Assembly: GCA_029891345.1 (NCBI GenBank)
Contig: CM057003.1
Span: forward strand, 7,358,709-7,422,708
Length of the DNA: 64,000 bases
Reading direction: 5' to 3'
Source: Dryococelus australis
Lineage: Eukaryota; Arthropoda; Insecta; Phasmatodea; Phasmatidae
The position numbers and the translations under genes are program-made. This document shows, one piece after another, positions 44,591 through 55,862 of this stretch. The number at the start of each line of letters is the position of its first letter. Position 1 is the stretch's first letter. Below the pieces are notes generated by a model, which was not told where the DNA came from, searched no databases, and was given only the letters and a program-made list of their open reading frames with translations.

Positions 44591-46250
44591 TTTAATGTGA
44601 GCCAGCGATAAGCAAAAAGCAGTAATGTGAGCGAGTGTCCAACACAGAGGCCTCACTTGATCACAGCAAATAATAAGCAATCTATAATGTCTCGTGCCCG
44701 GGGGGGGGGGGGAGACACTAGATAGGGCTTACAATCGCGTTATTCGAAGCAAGTGCCGTGGAAACACCAACATAGACATTTTACCACTATAATGAATGAT
44801 TTTATGGAACAGATCGGTTTTGAGTCAAAACTATGAGTGTTTTGTGTCTCAAACATACTGATTTAACCTACATATATTTCAGCTGCTGATTTACTTACTT
44901 ACTAAAACGGTTAGAAATATTAAATCCGTTTTTGCACTGCTTGTTCAAGATTTATTCTATTCTGTTGGTCACAGTTGGAGGTAACGTAAATATTTAAAAG
45001 ACAGAGCTAACACAAACAGCACAGGTATATGTTTAATTATTACCGAAAACAGCATTCGGCAAATAAATAACATGAGAGAACCTGGCTACTTCTCGAAGCC
45101 ATGGCGTCATTTGCGGCCCCCTAGCCCGTCAACTAGACCCGCATTTGCCATTTTCCCCTACTCTGTACTGGAGCGACTCCGAAACACTTTACATTTACTA
45201 TACTCACTCTGACGAGCGAAATTAAACGCAATAATACCGCCCGTTTTCATAGAAAAAAGGCCCCGAAACTGGCCGGAGTTTTCCGATCGGTCCGGGACAA
45301 ACAACTACCTTGTCGCAGGACTGGTTGGCGCTAGCATCGCGCCAGCCATATCGCTCTCGGACTTCCCCGAGTTAACATGTTTTACCTAACTTTTAGACGC
45401 TCGTCACGGTACATTCAGACATGCATTCACACACCAATTAGATTATTTAATTGAATATAACATGAGATATGAAGTAATTACAAAAACTGAACCAATAACA
45501 CTGATTTAAATTTTCGCGAATCTTAAATTCACCACTTCAATATATATTTAATTAATTTAATTTAATTAATTTAATTATTTAAACCCTTGCCACTCCAGTC
45601 ATGGGAAAGCTACTTTTATCGAATATTTAACTTCGTTTGGCTATTAACCTCCGCTTTTTATACCAAACTGTCACTAGCTCTCTCACAGGGAGCTCGTGAC
45701 AGTACTTCACAAGTCCTGAACTTTAAAATTCCGCGCTGATAAAATCAATTAACTTCACCACTCTCTTTTATCCCGTACAGGCAGGGTAAAAGAGAGTAAA
45801 AATCAGTTATGGAAACAGCTCCCAGGCGCTACCCTGGGAATCCTGTACAATAATGTTGCTTTGCAGCTTGAAGTAATTTTGATGGGTGTGGAGGGGGGTG
45901 GGGGTTAGCTTCTCCTCGCCTCCGCAAACTAATTGATAACCAACTGGGTGGCCAAGGTCCCTCACAAGGGACCGATCTACCCCCGCGCTGAGGGAGTAGC
46001 GTCCCAGTGATGTAAAAATGGCGGTATTAATCCAGGCACCTACCACCCACCCTCCCTCCACCCCTGAAAAAGACTACAAATTAAGAAGGTCGTTACAAGT
46101 GGAAGTGTCCGCTATTATCTTCCTTACTTGCTTTGTGGTCTCGAGTGTATAGAGACACTGTCCAGCCTAGTTTGCTGCCAACTCTATCCGCGAAATACTC
46201 GCGGCTCTACGAATAGACAAACATGCTGTTTCATTGAAATGCACGAACCC
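44591..46250. other. No recognised gene
   Basis: A 13-base G run at 44700-44712 and TTAATTAATTTAATT repeats at 45540-45580. From about 45040 to 45380 the sequence is GC-richer. The 84-codon minus-strand frame at 45807-46061 has no domain. Confidence 0.5.
45760..45797. repeat. Hairpin, 14-bp stem
   Basis: ACTCTCTTTTA(T)CCC pairs with GGGTAAAAGAGAGT across a GTACAGGCA loop, with one bulged base. Role unknown. It could be a small-element end pair or a chance hairpin. Confidence 0.8.
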
Positions 46251-46261
46251 GGGGGGGGGGG

Positions 46262-46395
46262 GGGTGATTCCTGAGTAAGCCCGCCGAGACGAGCGGCAAC
46301 GCTCGGCACGATTCTCACGTGCGAAAATTCAGGAGCGAACTCGCCGGTGATCGAACCCGGTTCGCCTTAGGTGAGAGGCGTTGCTCTCCGCGAAC
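46262..46395 (-). mobile_element. SINE-A head and body fragment
   Basis: Minus-strand B box GGGTTCGATCACCGG, then the body with TGAATTTTCGCACGTGAGAA and GCCGAGCGTTGCCGCTCGTC. The 3' part is missing and is replaced by a 14-base G run (46251-46264). Confidence 0.82.
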
Positions 46396-46404
46396 TCAGT
46401 CTTG

Positions 46405-46500
46405 AATAAAGTGCACACTGGAAACGTGGCGGACGTTGCCTTAGGTGCCTGGGATTTTTCGGAGTGCTCCTATCGACTCCGTCCCCTCACACGACTCCGT
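46405..46500 (+). mobile_element. SINE-A-variant fragment
   Basis: Contains AACGTGGCGGACGTTGCCTT and GGGATTTTTCGGAGTGCTCC, matching ACATGGCGGACGTTGCCGTT and the following segment at 7895-7955. It lies inverted next to the fragment at 46262, a mirror image of the 7.8-8.1 kb arrangement. Confidence 0.65.
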
Positions 46501-47490
46501 CAGTGTTCCGTGCCCCTTTTGCATAGAACAGATTAAAATGCCACCAGTCCCCTGCTCAAGGCCATTACTGGTCGCAGTTATGAAAATTAAAAATTTTAAA
46601 AACTTATGTTTGTCGAAGGTCAATTCATACATTTTGTTATACTGTAAAAGAAAAAAACTACGTTAATTTATAAAATAAAAGTCAAATGTTAAAAACGGCG
46701 CCTCTGTCTCTTATGAGCACATCGAGTTGCCAAAGCCCAGTTTCCAGTGTTTGAGGTCGAGAAGCATGGGAGCCGATAAGGGCGACTCTGCCACGCGTAT
46801 CAAGTGCGTCGTCGTCCCTACGCGCAATGCTCTGCGTTCTCGTCATGCCGCGTGCACCTAAGGGACTTTCAAGTGGTGGTTCTATCGTTTAATTGATGGA
46901 AAGTCTGCAGCAGATTTCAACACGTGTTCTCTGAGTACATTTGCATGTATCTGACCCGTATGTTTTTGAGATAAATCGCTTTGAAAACGTCGTATTCAGC
47001 TACGTTGGAATGTTCCGAAATGGCGTTACCAAAGTGCGTGATGTATTTTAAGGAATCGATACGTATAGTCTGAAGTGTGTGTGTGGGTGGTATAGCAGAT
47101 CCACGCATTGGGCACGCGATTAATAGTTTCGTAAAACTAAAAGCGGATCTCAAACACTCTGTAACGAAGTTTAACTACCAGGTGGACTTGTCCCTTATAT
47201 GTATGTACCTTTGCCACATACAATTTAACTCTATTATGTAAACTGCCCGGTGTAATATGGTAACCGCACTCGCGATAAAATTAACTCGTTCCAAAAGGTT
47301 ACATTTGCTTCAAGAGAAAATAACAGCCAAATTAAAACTGAAAACAAGGTACCCCACTCAACCAAGGAGAGTGGAACAATTAACATTGTGGATTCAAAAC
47401 GAATGTTTGCTTTTAGAAACAGTGTTTATCTGAGTGTGATTAAATGTGTGACAAACGTATCCGGTAGGCTCCTAATTGTCTGGTTTTAGA
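46501..47490. other. No recognised feature
   Basis: Mixed composition with a GTGTGTGTGGGTGG stretch near 47080. Frames are short and have no domain. Confidence 0.55.
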
Positions 47491-47990
47491 AGTGGTGTTT
47501 GATGACTGCAGAATGTAGTGGTGTTTGATGACTGCAGAATGTAGTGGTGTTTGATGACTGCAGAATGTAGTGGTGTTTGATGACTGCAGAATGTAATGGT
47601 GTTTGATGACTGCAGAATGTAATGGTGTTTGATGACTGCAGAATGTAATGGTGTTTGATGACTGTAGAATGTAGTGGTGTTTGATGACTGCAGAATGTAG
47701 TGGTGTTTGATGACTGCAGAATGTAGTGGTGTTTGATGACTGCAGAATGTAGTGGTGTTTGATGACTGCAGAATGTAGTGGTGTTTGATGACTGCAGAAT
47801 GTAGTGGTGTTTGATGACTGCAGAATGTAGTGGTGTTTGATGACTGCAGAATGTAGTGGTGTTTGATGACTGCAGAATGTAATGGTGTTTGATGACTGCA
47901 GAATGTAGTGGTGTTTGATGACTGCAGAATGTAGTGGTGTTTGATGACTGTAGAATGTAGTGGTGTTTGATGACTGCAGAATGTAGTGGA
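47491..47990 (+). repeat. 26-bp minisatellite, about 19 copies
   Basis: The unit begins TGGTGTTTGATGACTGCAGA and continues ATGTAG. Copies are nearly identical. Two diagnostic variants exist: ATGTAATGG instead of ATGTAGTGG (four junctions, three consecutive at about 47593-47650 and one near 47880) and CTGTAG instead of CTGCAG (near 47660 and 47948). Each normal copy has a PstI site. High identity suggests recent expansion. Confidence 0.98.
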
Positions 47991-49104
47991 ATGTGATGAA
48001 TTTATCCGTATTGTTGCAGAAAATAGATTTAAGACGTTTTAAATTTACAAATTATTAACATTTTATTTTAATTGTATATAGAATGCCATGGCCATCCATG
48101 GTATCACTTACGAGCTTATGTAATAATTAGACATAATATAATAATCTTCTTTCTGTGATTATGTAAATGCGCCAGGTAAATAATTATATCCTTATACTCG
48201 TTTACACGAATGGGTAAAGTTATTGATAATGAAAGTTAATACATATATAGAAAGGCCTATTCATATAATATAAGCAGTGATCTCCTTACTTGTGCATACA
48301 TGATCAGACTGGGCTGTATCGTACGTTGAGGAATTGCGCGTAATTTTACTTGTAGCAGCTGTTAAACAGATGCGTGTTACATAATTGTCCACTGCTCAGG
48401 AGCGAAAAAAAAAAAAAATCACCTTGAAAGCTACTGCGTCAACGCAGAAGAGTTACATGTGCGGAATCTCAAGTTCAAACGAGATTCAGCAAGCTTCAAG
48501 CAAGATGTAAGAATATTTGACCACTGCCGAAGAAGAGGAGCAACAAAGTGTAATTATAAGACTGACTCAAGTCAAAACGTTTTTCGGCTTCAAATAGACA
48601 AATCATTATTTTCTGCTGCCAGAATAGAAGTCCCAGTGGGAGTAACTAACATAGTACGTAACTAAAAACATGGCAAATATCACTTTACTTTTAGTTGTAT
48701 TTGTATTATAGGTTATAATTAATTTCATTAGCTACGTGTGGAATATAAAGTAACGCTAACAATATTAAGGGGACAGTCTAGTAAAACATTGTCTACAAAT
48801 TCAGTGTTTCCGCGTATCTCGGTAAATAATTCTTCTGGGATTTTTTTTTTTTTAGGAAAGAAAAAAAAATTGTGTACACTTTACAGTCTTAACTCTTTAC
48901 TGTTATCCTAGTAAATATATTCAAAGAGAAAAAATAATGATAGTATTAATAAAATAGCACTTTATGGCTTTCCTGCGTCCCTTCCTTAAGGCCATGTTTC
49001 AAGATAATTTTTTATTTCATTATCTGATAGAGATTTATGTATGGGCCACAGCAATGTAAATATTCGTAGCCTAGTCCAAATCGAATGTCATGCGACCTAT
49101 ATAT
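47991..49104. other. No recognised feature
   Basis: AT-rich sequence with a 13-base A run near 48406 and T and A runs at 48840-48870. The 68-codon frame at 48459-48665 has no domain-like content. Confidence 0.55.
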
Positions 49105-49380
49105 TACATCACATCATGTACACTTCGTATTAACAAAGTATCAATATTAATTAATAATGGGTACTCGGTTACTGGCATCCTGAATCTATTTTAAAATAGG
49201 TATTGATGTTATTGACAACTCATTTTTATTCGTCCAAGAGAAACTAATAAATCTTAATGTTATTTTCTCCCGGACGAATAAAGATGTATTGGAAAAATAT
49301 CAATATCCATTTTAGTGCCTGTTAAATATCATTGATACTTAATTAATACGTTGTGTAAATTATTTATGTCACATGAAATG
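49105..49380. repeat. Imperfect inverted repeat of about 280 bp, MITE-like
   Basis: Arms of about 135 bp meet at about 49250. The inner arms, TTTATTCGTCC and GGACGAATAAA, are perfect. Outward, TTAAAATAGGTATTGATG pairs with the complement of CAATATCCATTTTAG, and CGTATTAACAAAGTATCAAT with the complement of ATTGATACTTAATTAATACG. The overall match is about three quarters by eye. The outer limits are uncertain. It may be a palindromic MITE or a hairpin-RNA locus. Confidence 0.75.
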
Positions 49381-50112
49381 TGAGTTAGTTGCCAAAGTTA
49401 ATTAGCAACATAGAAACTCGGACTTCCGTATTCAGAAATTTTAGACTTTTCGGTGTTATATGTTTAAAACTTGAATAATTTGAGCAGAGATATTTGCATT
49501 TATGTGATCCTTAAATATATCTCTTTTAGACAATGAAACGAAAAATTATCGTGCAATATGGCGTCTGTCCCACGACTGACTTACTTCTTTCGAAACGTTG
49601 TTAACGTATGTTTATTTGGCAATGATTGATATTAATCAAAGTAATTGAATTCACTGGTTAACGTCGCATCCCATTCTGTGAAAACAAACAGCAAATAAAG
49701 GGAAATCACGGTCCCTGGATGAAAACCTTCTGTGTAAGTCCTGATTCATTCAATGTAGTGAACTCCAATTAAACGATACAAATTCTTTACCACCTGGCCG
49801 TGTGCTATAATTTAGTGTGTATAAAATCGCCCTCAATCATAGGATATGAACGTACAGTTTGCTTACGTAACGGCAACAATGGTACACACATGCTCACACA
49901 CATTTGAAAATATTGTGACGGGCGTAAAAAAGGGTTAATAAAGATACTCGATATTTAAATAACGTAATAAACTTAGACTCTAATATTATATTATATCACC
50001 TAAATACACAATTGTTACAATCTTAAATAACGAGTCAGCTGCAAAGGAAGTGTTATAGGCTGATTCCGGTTGAGCACTTTTTTAAACAACTTGTGAAACA
50101 TGTCACTGCAAC
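49381..50112. other. No recognised feature
   Basis: AT-rich DNA between an inverted repeat and a MITE cluster. Confidence 0.55.
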
Positions 50113-50502
50113 TATGGGCTGTTCACGATAAACTCTACACGTTTGAAAGCTTCGGAGGTCTACTTGTATGCTCATCAAGTGTTCTTCCACCATATGTAAA
50201 ATTAAGATTGCCACGGACCTGATCAGATTATTCCAGCGTAGGTCAAGTGAAACTCTGATATTATTAAAAACGTAAATAATTTAAATGTGTTAATTCCTAC
50301 ATTTTTATGCGTTACAAAACTGAAACTAAAATAGATAATTTCAGTATTAACAAAATGTTGACTTAACACTTGGAACTACTCCTCACATGTCGTTACCAAT
50401 ATTACTGGGGACTTGCCAGTCAGCGTATGTATGCTGCTAGGGGTACATAAAGTTTTCAAAGGTTGACTTCAAAAATGCTCATATAACCGTGAACAGCCTA
50501 TA
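50113..50502 (+). mobile_element. MITE-A copy (A4), first of a five-part cluster
   Basis: The left end GGGCTGTTCACGATAAACTC and the right end, minus strand TATAGGCTGTTCACGGTTAT, are inverted. Marks: GTCTACTTGTATGCTCATCA, ATTGCCACGGACCTGATCAG. It abuts A5 with no spacer. Confidence 0.9.
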
Positions 50503-51560
50503 AAGGTTGTTCACGGTAAAGTGAGTACTTTTGAAAGCCCTGCTTAAGATCTACTCGTATGCACGTAGTGTAATCTTAAGCTTTATGTAAAATAAACATT
50601 GTCATGGGTCTCAGCACTTTATTCATGCATCGGTCCAGTTAAATTGTCAAATTATTATGAAAGTAAATATTTTTCAAATGTACCCACTTCTACACTTCCA
50701 ATGCATTAAAAAAATGCAGAATGCGAAATAAATAATTTCAGTCGCCACAGATGGTTACGTAATTTTTTTTATTCGACGTAGTTATATGAAACTACATTCC
50801 CTCCATCATGACCAACCTTACTGGGCGCATGTCACTCAGTGCGCCCGTTCAAATATATACAGATAGGAGAAAATACTTTTTTGACGTGAATACGTCTCTA
50901 AATTTGCAACCATATTGGGAGGCAATCCAGAAAATCCGATGATAACAAAATCGAGGACAGAGTTTGGCATTGCAGCTCCGAATCTATGCTCTACATTCAA
51001 AATTCAATTGCACCACTCGATTACCAAAGGATCAAAGAATATGTTACGTTGAGTGAGGACTGCGAAGCATCGCAGGGGTGAGGGGGTTATTTTGAGTTCG
51101 TTTCGCTGCGTCTCATAACTTCCGCGTAGTATAACTTTTGACTGGGAGAAACTACGAAGTTCCTTTGAGTTTCAATCGACAGCTCTCGTCAAGATCAATC
51201 GATCACGCGTATAAAAACATTTGTGTTGCGTGGTCATGGTGAAATTGTTTGCGTTTAATGTAAAGAAATAAGAAAACCTAACACAATTTTGGCTTATGCT
51301 CGTCAAAAATCCAAGTCGAAATACAGAAATCGTATACGGTTAGAAAGAGCATCTCGAAAGCAATAGAGCAATCCAGTGATACCCATAAAACCTCATATGG
51401 CCGAGCGAAGCGGTGCCGGGAACGAGAAATAAACATCATCAGGACGTCTGAGCGCGTCAACGTAGACGTATTAACGCAAAACAAACTGCCGTGTCCCCAG
51501 CACAGCCAAAGCCAATTTTTATAAGGTTGATTTGCCAAGTGCTCACTTAATCGTGAATAG
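50503..51560 (+). mobile_element. MITE-A copy (A5) with a 0.63-kb insertion
   Basis: The left end AAAGGTTGTTCACGGTAAAG and the body to CAGTGCGCCCGTTCAAATAT near 50850 are typical. The right end, TATAAGGTTGATTTGCCAAG then TGCTCACTTAATCGTGAATA, resumes at about 51516. The segment between is unrelated. Confidence 0.88.
50883..51515. mobile_element. Unclassified 0.63-kb insertion within MITE-A5
   Basis: It interrupts A5 in its T-rich stretch (ACTTTTTT on the left, AATTTTTAT on the right). GC content is higher than the host MITE. There are no clear inverted ends, tRNA boxes or recognised coding. The 86-codon minus-strand frame 51278-51538 crosses its right edge and is therefore not native. It could be a solo LTR, a MITE or a SINE-like element of another class. 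Confidence 0.55.
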
Positions 51561-51890
51561 TATTTACCTGCATGTGTTTAAACGGGACATTGGCCGGCGT
51601 GCGCCTGGTAAAGTTGTTAACGTTGGAGTGAAGGTAATTTCACTCCACAACGTTGCATTTAAAATATCAGGTAAATATTAATGAATACTGAAATAACTTA
51701 TTCTGCGTTCCGTTTTTTTTTTCTTTTTCAAATCCCATATAAGAGTAAGAATTAGCGATTTGCCATATACATTTATTTTCTTTAACGATTTCACGGTTTC
51801 AGTTTACCTACGCATGAATAAAGCGACCAGACCCATGCCAATGTTAATTTTCCATGTGGTGGTAGAATACATAATGTGCGTAGAAGTAAA
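51561..51890 (-). mobile_element. MITE-A copy (A7), truncated, minus orientation
   Basis: Plus-strand CCTGCATGTGTTTAAACGGG, GATTTCACGGTTTCAGTTTA, CGCATGAATAAAGCGACCAG and ACCCATGCCAATGTTAATTT correspond to the reversed MITE-A interior. The outer terminus is missing where the next copy (A6) begins. Confidence 0.8.
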
Positions 51891-52264
51891 GGCTGTTCGC
51901 CATAAAGTGAGCACTTTTGAAATTAACAATATAAAAATGTCACTGCCGCTGCCTGCGTATATTTCAACGGGCTCCCTGGGCATTTAACGTCGAATAAATA
52001 GTGTTATAGGTAACCATTTGTTTAAACTTAAATTATTTCTTTCGTTTTCTGTTTTTTTAATTCATCGGAAGTGTAAAAAGAATCCATACTTGTAAAATAT
52101 TTACTTTCCTAATAATTTCACAGTTTGACTGGACCGACACATGAATAAAGTGATGAGTTCCACGGCAATGTTATTTTTACACAAGGCGGAAGAATACACA
52201 TGTACATAAAAGTAGATATCAAGCAGGGCTTTCGAAAGTGCTCATTTTACCGTGAACAGACTTT
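51891..52264 (-). mobile_element. MITE-A copy (A6)
   Basis: The left end GGCTGTTCGCCATAAAGTGA and the right end, minus strand CTGTTCACGGTAAAATGAGC, are inverted. Interior on the minus strand: ATATCTACTTTTATGTACAT, ATTGCCGTGGAACTCATCAC. Confidence 0.9.
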
Positions 52265-52320
52265 AGATTTTAAGCAGGGTTTTTAAAGCGCTTAGTTTAC
52301 CGCGAACGGCGTTTAACTGA
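52265..52320 (-). mobile_element. Extra MITE-A terminus
   Basis: Minus-strand GCCGTTCGCGGTAAACTAAG then CCCTGCTTAAAATCTAAA repeats the terminal 50 bp of A6 as a diverged tandem duplicate. There is no interior. Confidence 0.8.
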
Positions 52321-54136
52321 GGCGTTGATGCAGAGAAGAGCGAGTCTGTAATATCCATTGAAAAAAAAAAAAAACAATATATTGGCACTTCAGCATGTTT
52401 ACCTACGCCACCAATGCTGGGGCTTAAAGGAACATTAATCTGGCGTTTACAAAAATGTGAGAAAAGAATTCCAACGACTGAACAAGAAATTTTGAAGGAA
52501 ACTTGCTAGCGTATACAAGAGTTCTTTCACAAGAAAGATGAGTGACAATGGGAAACACGTTTTAACGTGTTGTGCGAAATTCGTTGCTGTCGTTAGGTTT
52601 ACTAGAAATGAGCCAACGTACATTCATATTCAGATAGCGCCAGTGAAATGAGCCATAGCAAGAAACGGGTTGCAAGCTTTGACGCAGGTTTATCATGATC
52701 GAAAACGTGAACTGACTAATAACAAGAAGTGTCAAAAAATAAATAACTTGTCGAGAAAGGCGTGGCTTAACACATGTGTCCGCTTGGACACATTAAACGC
52801 CAGGCCCTTATCATTTCGCGAGACATTCAGATTCTTGGGCAGCGAGATGTGGAAATATTTGAAAAATATATATCCTGAATGACAGAGTCTATGTTTCAAA
52901 AATGCAGTGGACGAAATATACAGGAGGTTAACGGCACACACTTGTTAAGAAACCAGCTGTCAAAACTACAATTTTTTCAGAAGTGTCCCTTGAAGATATT
53001 TTTCTACTGCTGTAATATTTTAGTTTTTAATTCCTCATCCCCAAGTCATGTCATGATGATAGGTCACAGCAACATATGCTCACAAATTTGAACACAAATT
53101 TATTACTGGTTCTGAAGTGTATCTTGAAGCCACAGGAATGTCACAAAGGCAAGTACTGTACTTTTCTCTCCGACACAGGGTTTACATAAAATTACGGTTT
53201 AATTTCTGTCAGTTAAACTTTTACGATACATAATTTAAAACTTAAAATTAAACTCCCGGCATATAACAAAATGAACGGCCAGGAAAGTTTTTTACATCAC
53301 ACGAACAGTTATTTCTATCTGTATAAAATACACTTACGTAATTTTTTTGGAATTTGTTTGGTTAAGTTCATAAATTTAAAACCTTCCTAAATTTTTAATG
53401 TCTTTAAAAACCAAGTTCATAAATTGTTGTACTGAAAATGTGGCTAGTACTTTTGTACCCTTGAAAGCTCTTAAGGAAGATGGAAGGGAAGTCCAGCATA
53501 GAAGAGAAGATAAGGTGTCGTTGCAACGTTAAGTCACGCTAGAGCAATACTGGGTGCATGGTAATAGATTTGTTGTTAACAAGTGGTGCGTATACCGCTA
53601 TAGTAATAGATTTTTCTTCGCGCATAGCCTTTCTGGGACTTAAGGCGAAAATAAACCACGTAATTTACATATTCACATGGCCAGTACACACGAGTCTTTC
53701 TGATTATTTATGCCCATAAGGGTGCTCGTTAGTGAACATTTAATAAATTGGCTTGCAGCTTTTTGATACCTACTTAAGTATAAACCGTTACGTAAATGGA
53801 GTCGTAGATGTGCCATTAATTTTCTGTTTGCGCGACTGATTCGTGATATTGCTGTCATTGGATTTTGGTTTTGTGTGTGTGTATATTTGTTATTATTGAT
53901 TAATATAATTATTTGTTAATATTTATTAATACATTTATATTGCGTACATTTATTAAAACATAAACACGATGGGGTAAACCCCGGCGATAACTTCGTGATG
54001 TGGTGCCGTATACAAAGTGAAATGGAAAATAAACGGACACTCTCTGCCTAAATTGAATATTAAGAGAGTTGTGAGTACTTGAAAAGTCAATATCTTAATC
54101 TTTACGTTTGAAAAAAATAGGAAACGAAGTGAAGTT
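52321..54136. other. No recognised gene
   Basis: A 14-base A run near 52361. The frames 52670-52882, 52732-52941 and 52879-53091 overlap and show no domain. AT-rich from 53200 onward. Confidence 0.55.
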
Positions 54137-55207
54137 AAATCAAAACTCTCCGAACATTATTTTATGTTCTCGTAATCTTCTGCCTGAGAGTAAACTCTCA
54201 TTAATACGTACCACCGTAATGAAAATAACAAGGTTGGTGACCCTCTTGCATATCACTTTGTTACCACTATACAATTCCAGGTAATACCAGTATATTTGCA
54301 AGGAATCGAACACTGATTGTCGTAAAAAATAAACGCTATTTACGTACTGTACGCTAATTAATAAATGGTACATGTTGTTTACAGTAAGTTATTAAAAAAT
54401 CCGCCCCCCCCCCCAATGTTAGTCCGTGCAGCGGGCACATCAGCAAACCATAAACGCAAGTATGTAGTATTGATGTGATCTTTGAATGAATAGTGCAATA
54501 AGAGAGGATGACAAGTTGGAGATTTTTGGACATTCGCCATCGCGATGCAGATTCTGACATGGAAAAAACAGGAATGAGCACGAAACAAACACTTAAAAAA
54601 GACAAGCAACCTATGGACACGAGTGTGTGTGTGTATATATGGGGGTGTGTGAGTGTTTGCGTGCGCGCGTGTATGCGTGTGCGGCGCGCGCGCACAAGAA
54701 CAATCAGAGTTGTTTTCCAAAGACTGACAGAATGCGACATTTCGGGAACAGCAATCTGTTCCCGTCTTCAAGCAGCGTCACACAGGGTCCGAGAACACAA
54801 GTGCGACTGACGAGGTGATTGGAGAAACATGAGTTTATATCTTTCTGCCGCAGCCAATGAGAGTAGAGCTGTCGTCCATAGGTTGCTTGTCTTTTGAAGT
54901 ATTTTTTCTTGCTCAGTCCGGTTTTTTTCCACAACAGACATCTTCATCGCAATGGAGAAAGTCCAAAATCTCCATATTTGCCTACGTGCTAGGGGCTGTA
55001 TCGCAACACACGAAGCTTTGCGTGCATTCTACGCGAAAACAGCGGGTCCAGGGCAGTTACAAAAATAAGACCATTTTGTAACGATGAACAAGTAATATGC
55101 GATGAGAGAGTGGTCACCCCTGTTATTTTCATTATGAGAGGAGGTATTAATGAGAGTTTTTCTTAACTTAAAAATCCCGATAGCAAAAAACTATGTTCGG
55201 AGAGTTG
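54137..55207. mobile_element. Fold-back element, about 1.07 kb
   Basis: Outer arms AACTCTCCGAACATTATTTT (left) and, on the minus strand, AACTCTCCGAACATAGTTTT pair over about 120 bp, including AACTCTCATTAATAC and GTAATGAAAATAACA. Inner segments also pair: 54508-54610 (GGAGATTTTTGGACATTCGC to AAGACAAGCAACCTATGGAC) with the complement of 54870-54985. The centre is a perfect hairpin, CGGGAACAG-CAAT-CTGTTCCCG (54743-54764). The whole element is thus one diverged palindrome, with an asymmetric left arm containing an 11-base C run and a (GT)-rich tract. No coding capacity. No clear target-site duplication. Confidence 0.85.
54619..54692. repeat. Alternating purine-pyrimidine tract (GT/GC-rich)
   Basis: (GT)5, ATATAT, then GTGTGTGAGTGTTTGCGTGC and GGCGCGCGCGC. 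Such tracts favour Z-DNA. It lies in the left arm near the centre of the fold-back element and has no mirror in the right arm. Confidence 0.8.
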
Positions 55208-55456
55208 TATTGTATTTGAATTTATTTCGTCCGATATTTGGTAAAAAATACCGTTTAAACACTCAATATCCAAGGGACTTATATCTCCCTTAAAATTCAG
55301 TTTAGGTAGAAAGTGTGCCGTACATTTCTGGCATGACTTTGCATAAGGAATCACCACGTGAAGTTTGTCGGTCGAATTTCGCCCCAACCTGTATATTCGG
55401 ACATAGGTATTCCGTAACAACTGAATATCAACATAAATATCTGGGTGAGGTCATCC

Positions 55457-55856
55457 TATTGCTGTAGAAAACAATTTTTGAATCAAACCTTTGAAAAATC
55501 ACCCCTTGTATGCCGTGTTTGATTGCATCCTAAATATGTCATATATCACAAGCGTTTTATGTTTCTGTTAAAGTAAAAACACCTTATTTGTATTATATTA
55601 AACATTTTACTTATATTTTATTCATAATTTATAATAATTTATTTGTAATGAATATGAATAGAACAGGTAGAAAATAGATCTGTTTGTAATGCTTAGTAAA
55701 AAATAGTTCTCATGCAAAATGTTATCACACTTATTGCTCACGAATGCGGTGTCTTGTAATTTTCTAGACTTTGTTTGCAAGAGGCGGGGGAATATCCAGC
55801 TAGTAGAACTTTAGCAGGGCTTCGGAAAAGTTGCTAGGAACCGTGAATTGACTATA
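55457..55856 (-). mobile_element. MITE-C copy (C4)
   Basis: Plus-strand ACCCCTTGTATGCCGTGTTT, CATATATCACAAGCGTTTTA, AGGCGGGGGAATATCCAGCT and AACCGTGAATTGACTATAGC match C1 and C2 in order. Confidence 0.85.
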
Positions 55857-55862
55857 GCTATA

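Noticed and set aside
47491-47990. CRISPR-like array or coding repeat
   Set aside because: There are no spacers, and each unit contains TGA in more than one frame.
54379-54810. Frames of 100-130 codons within the fold-back element
   Set aside because: They cross a C run and a GT/GC tract and are rich in His/Thr/Arg repeats; the two arms do not encode similar proteins.
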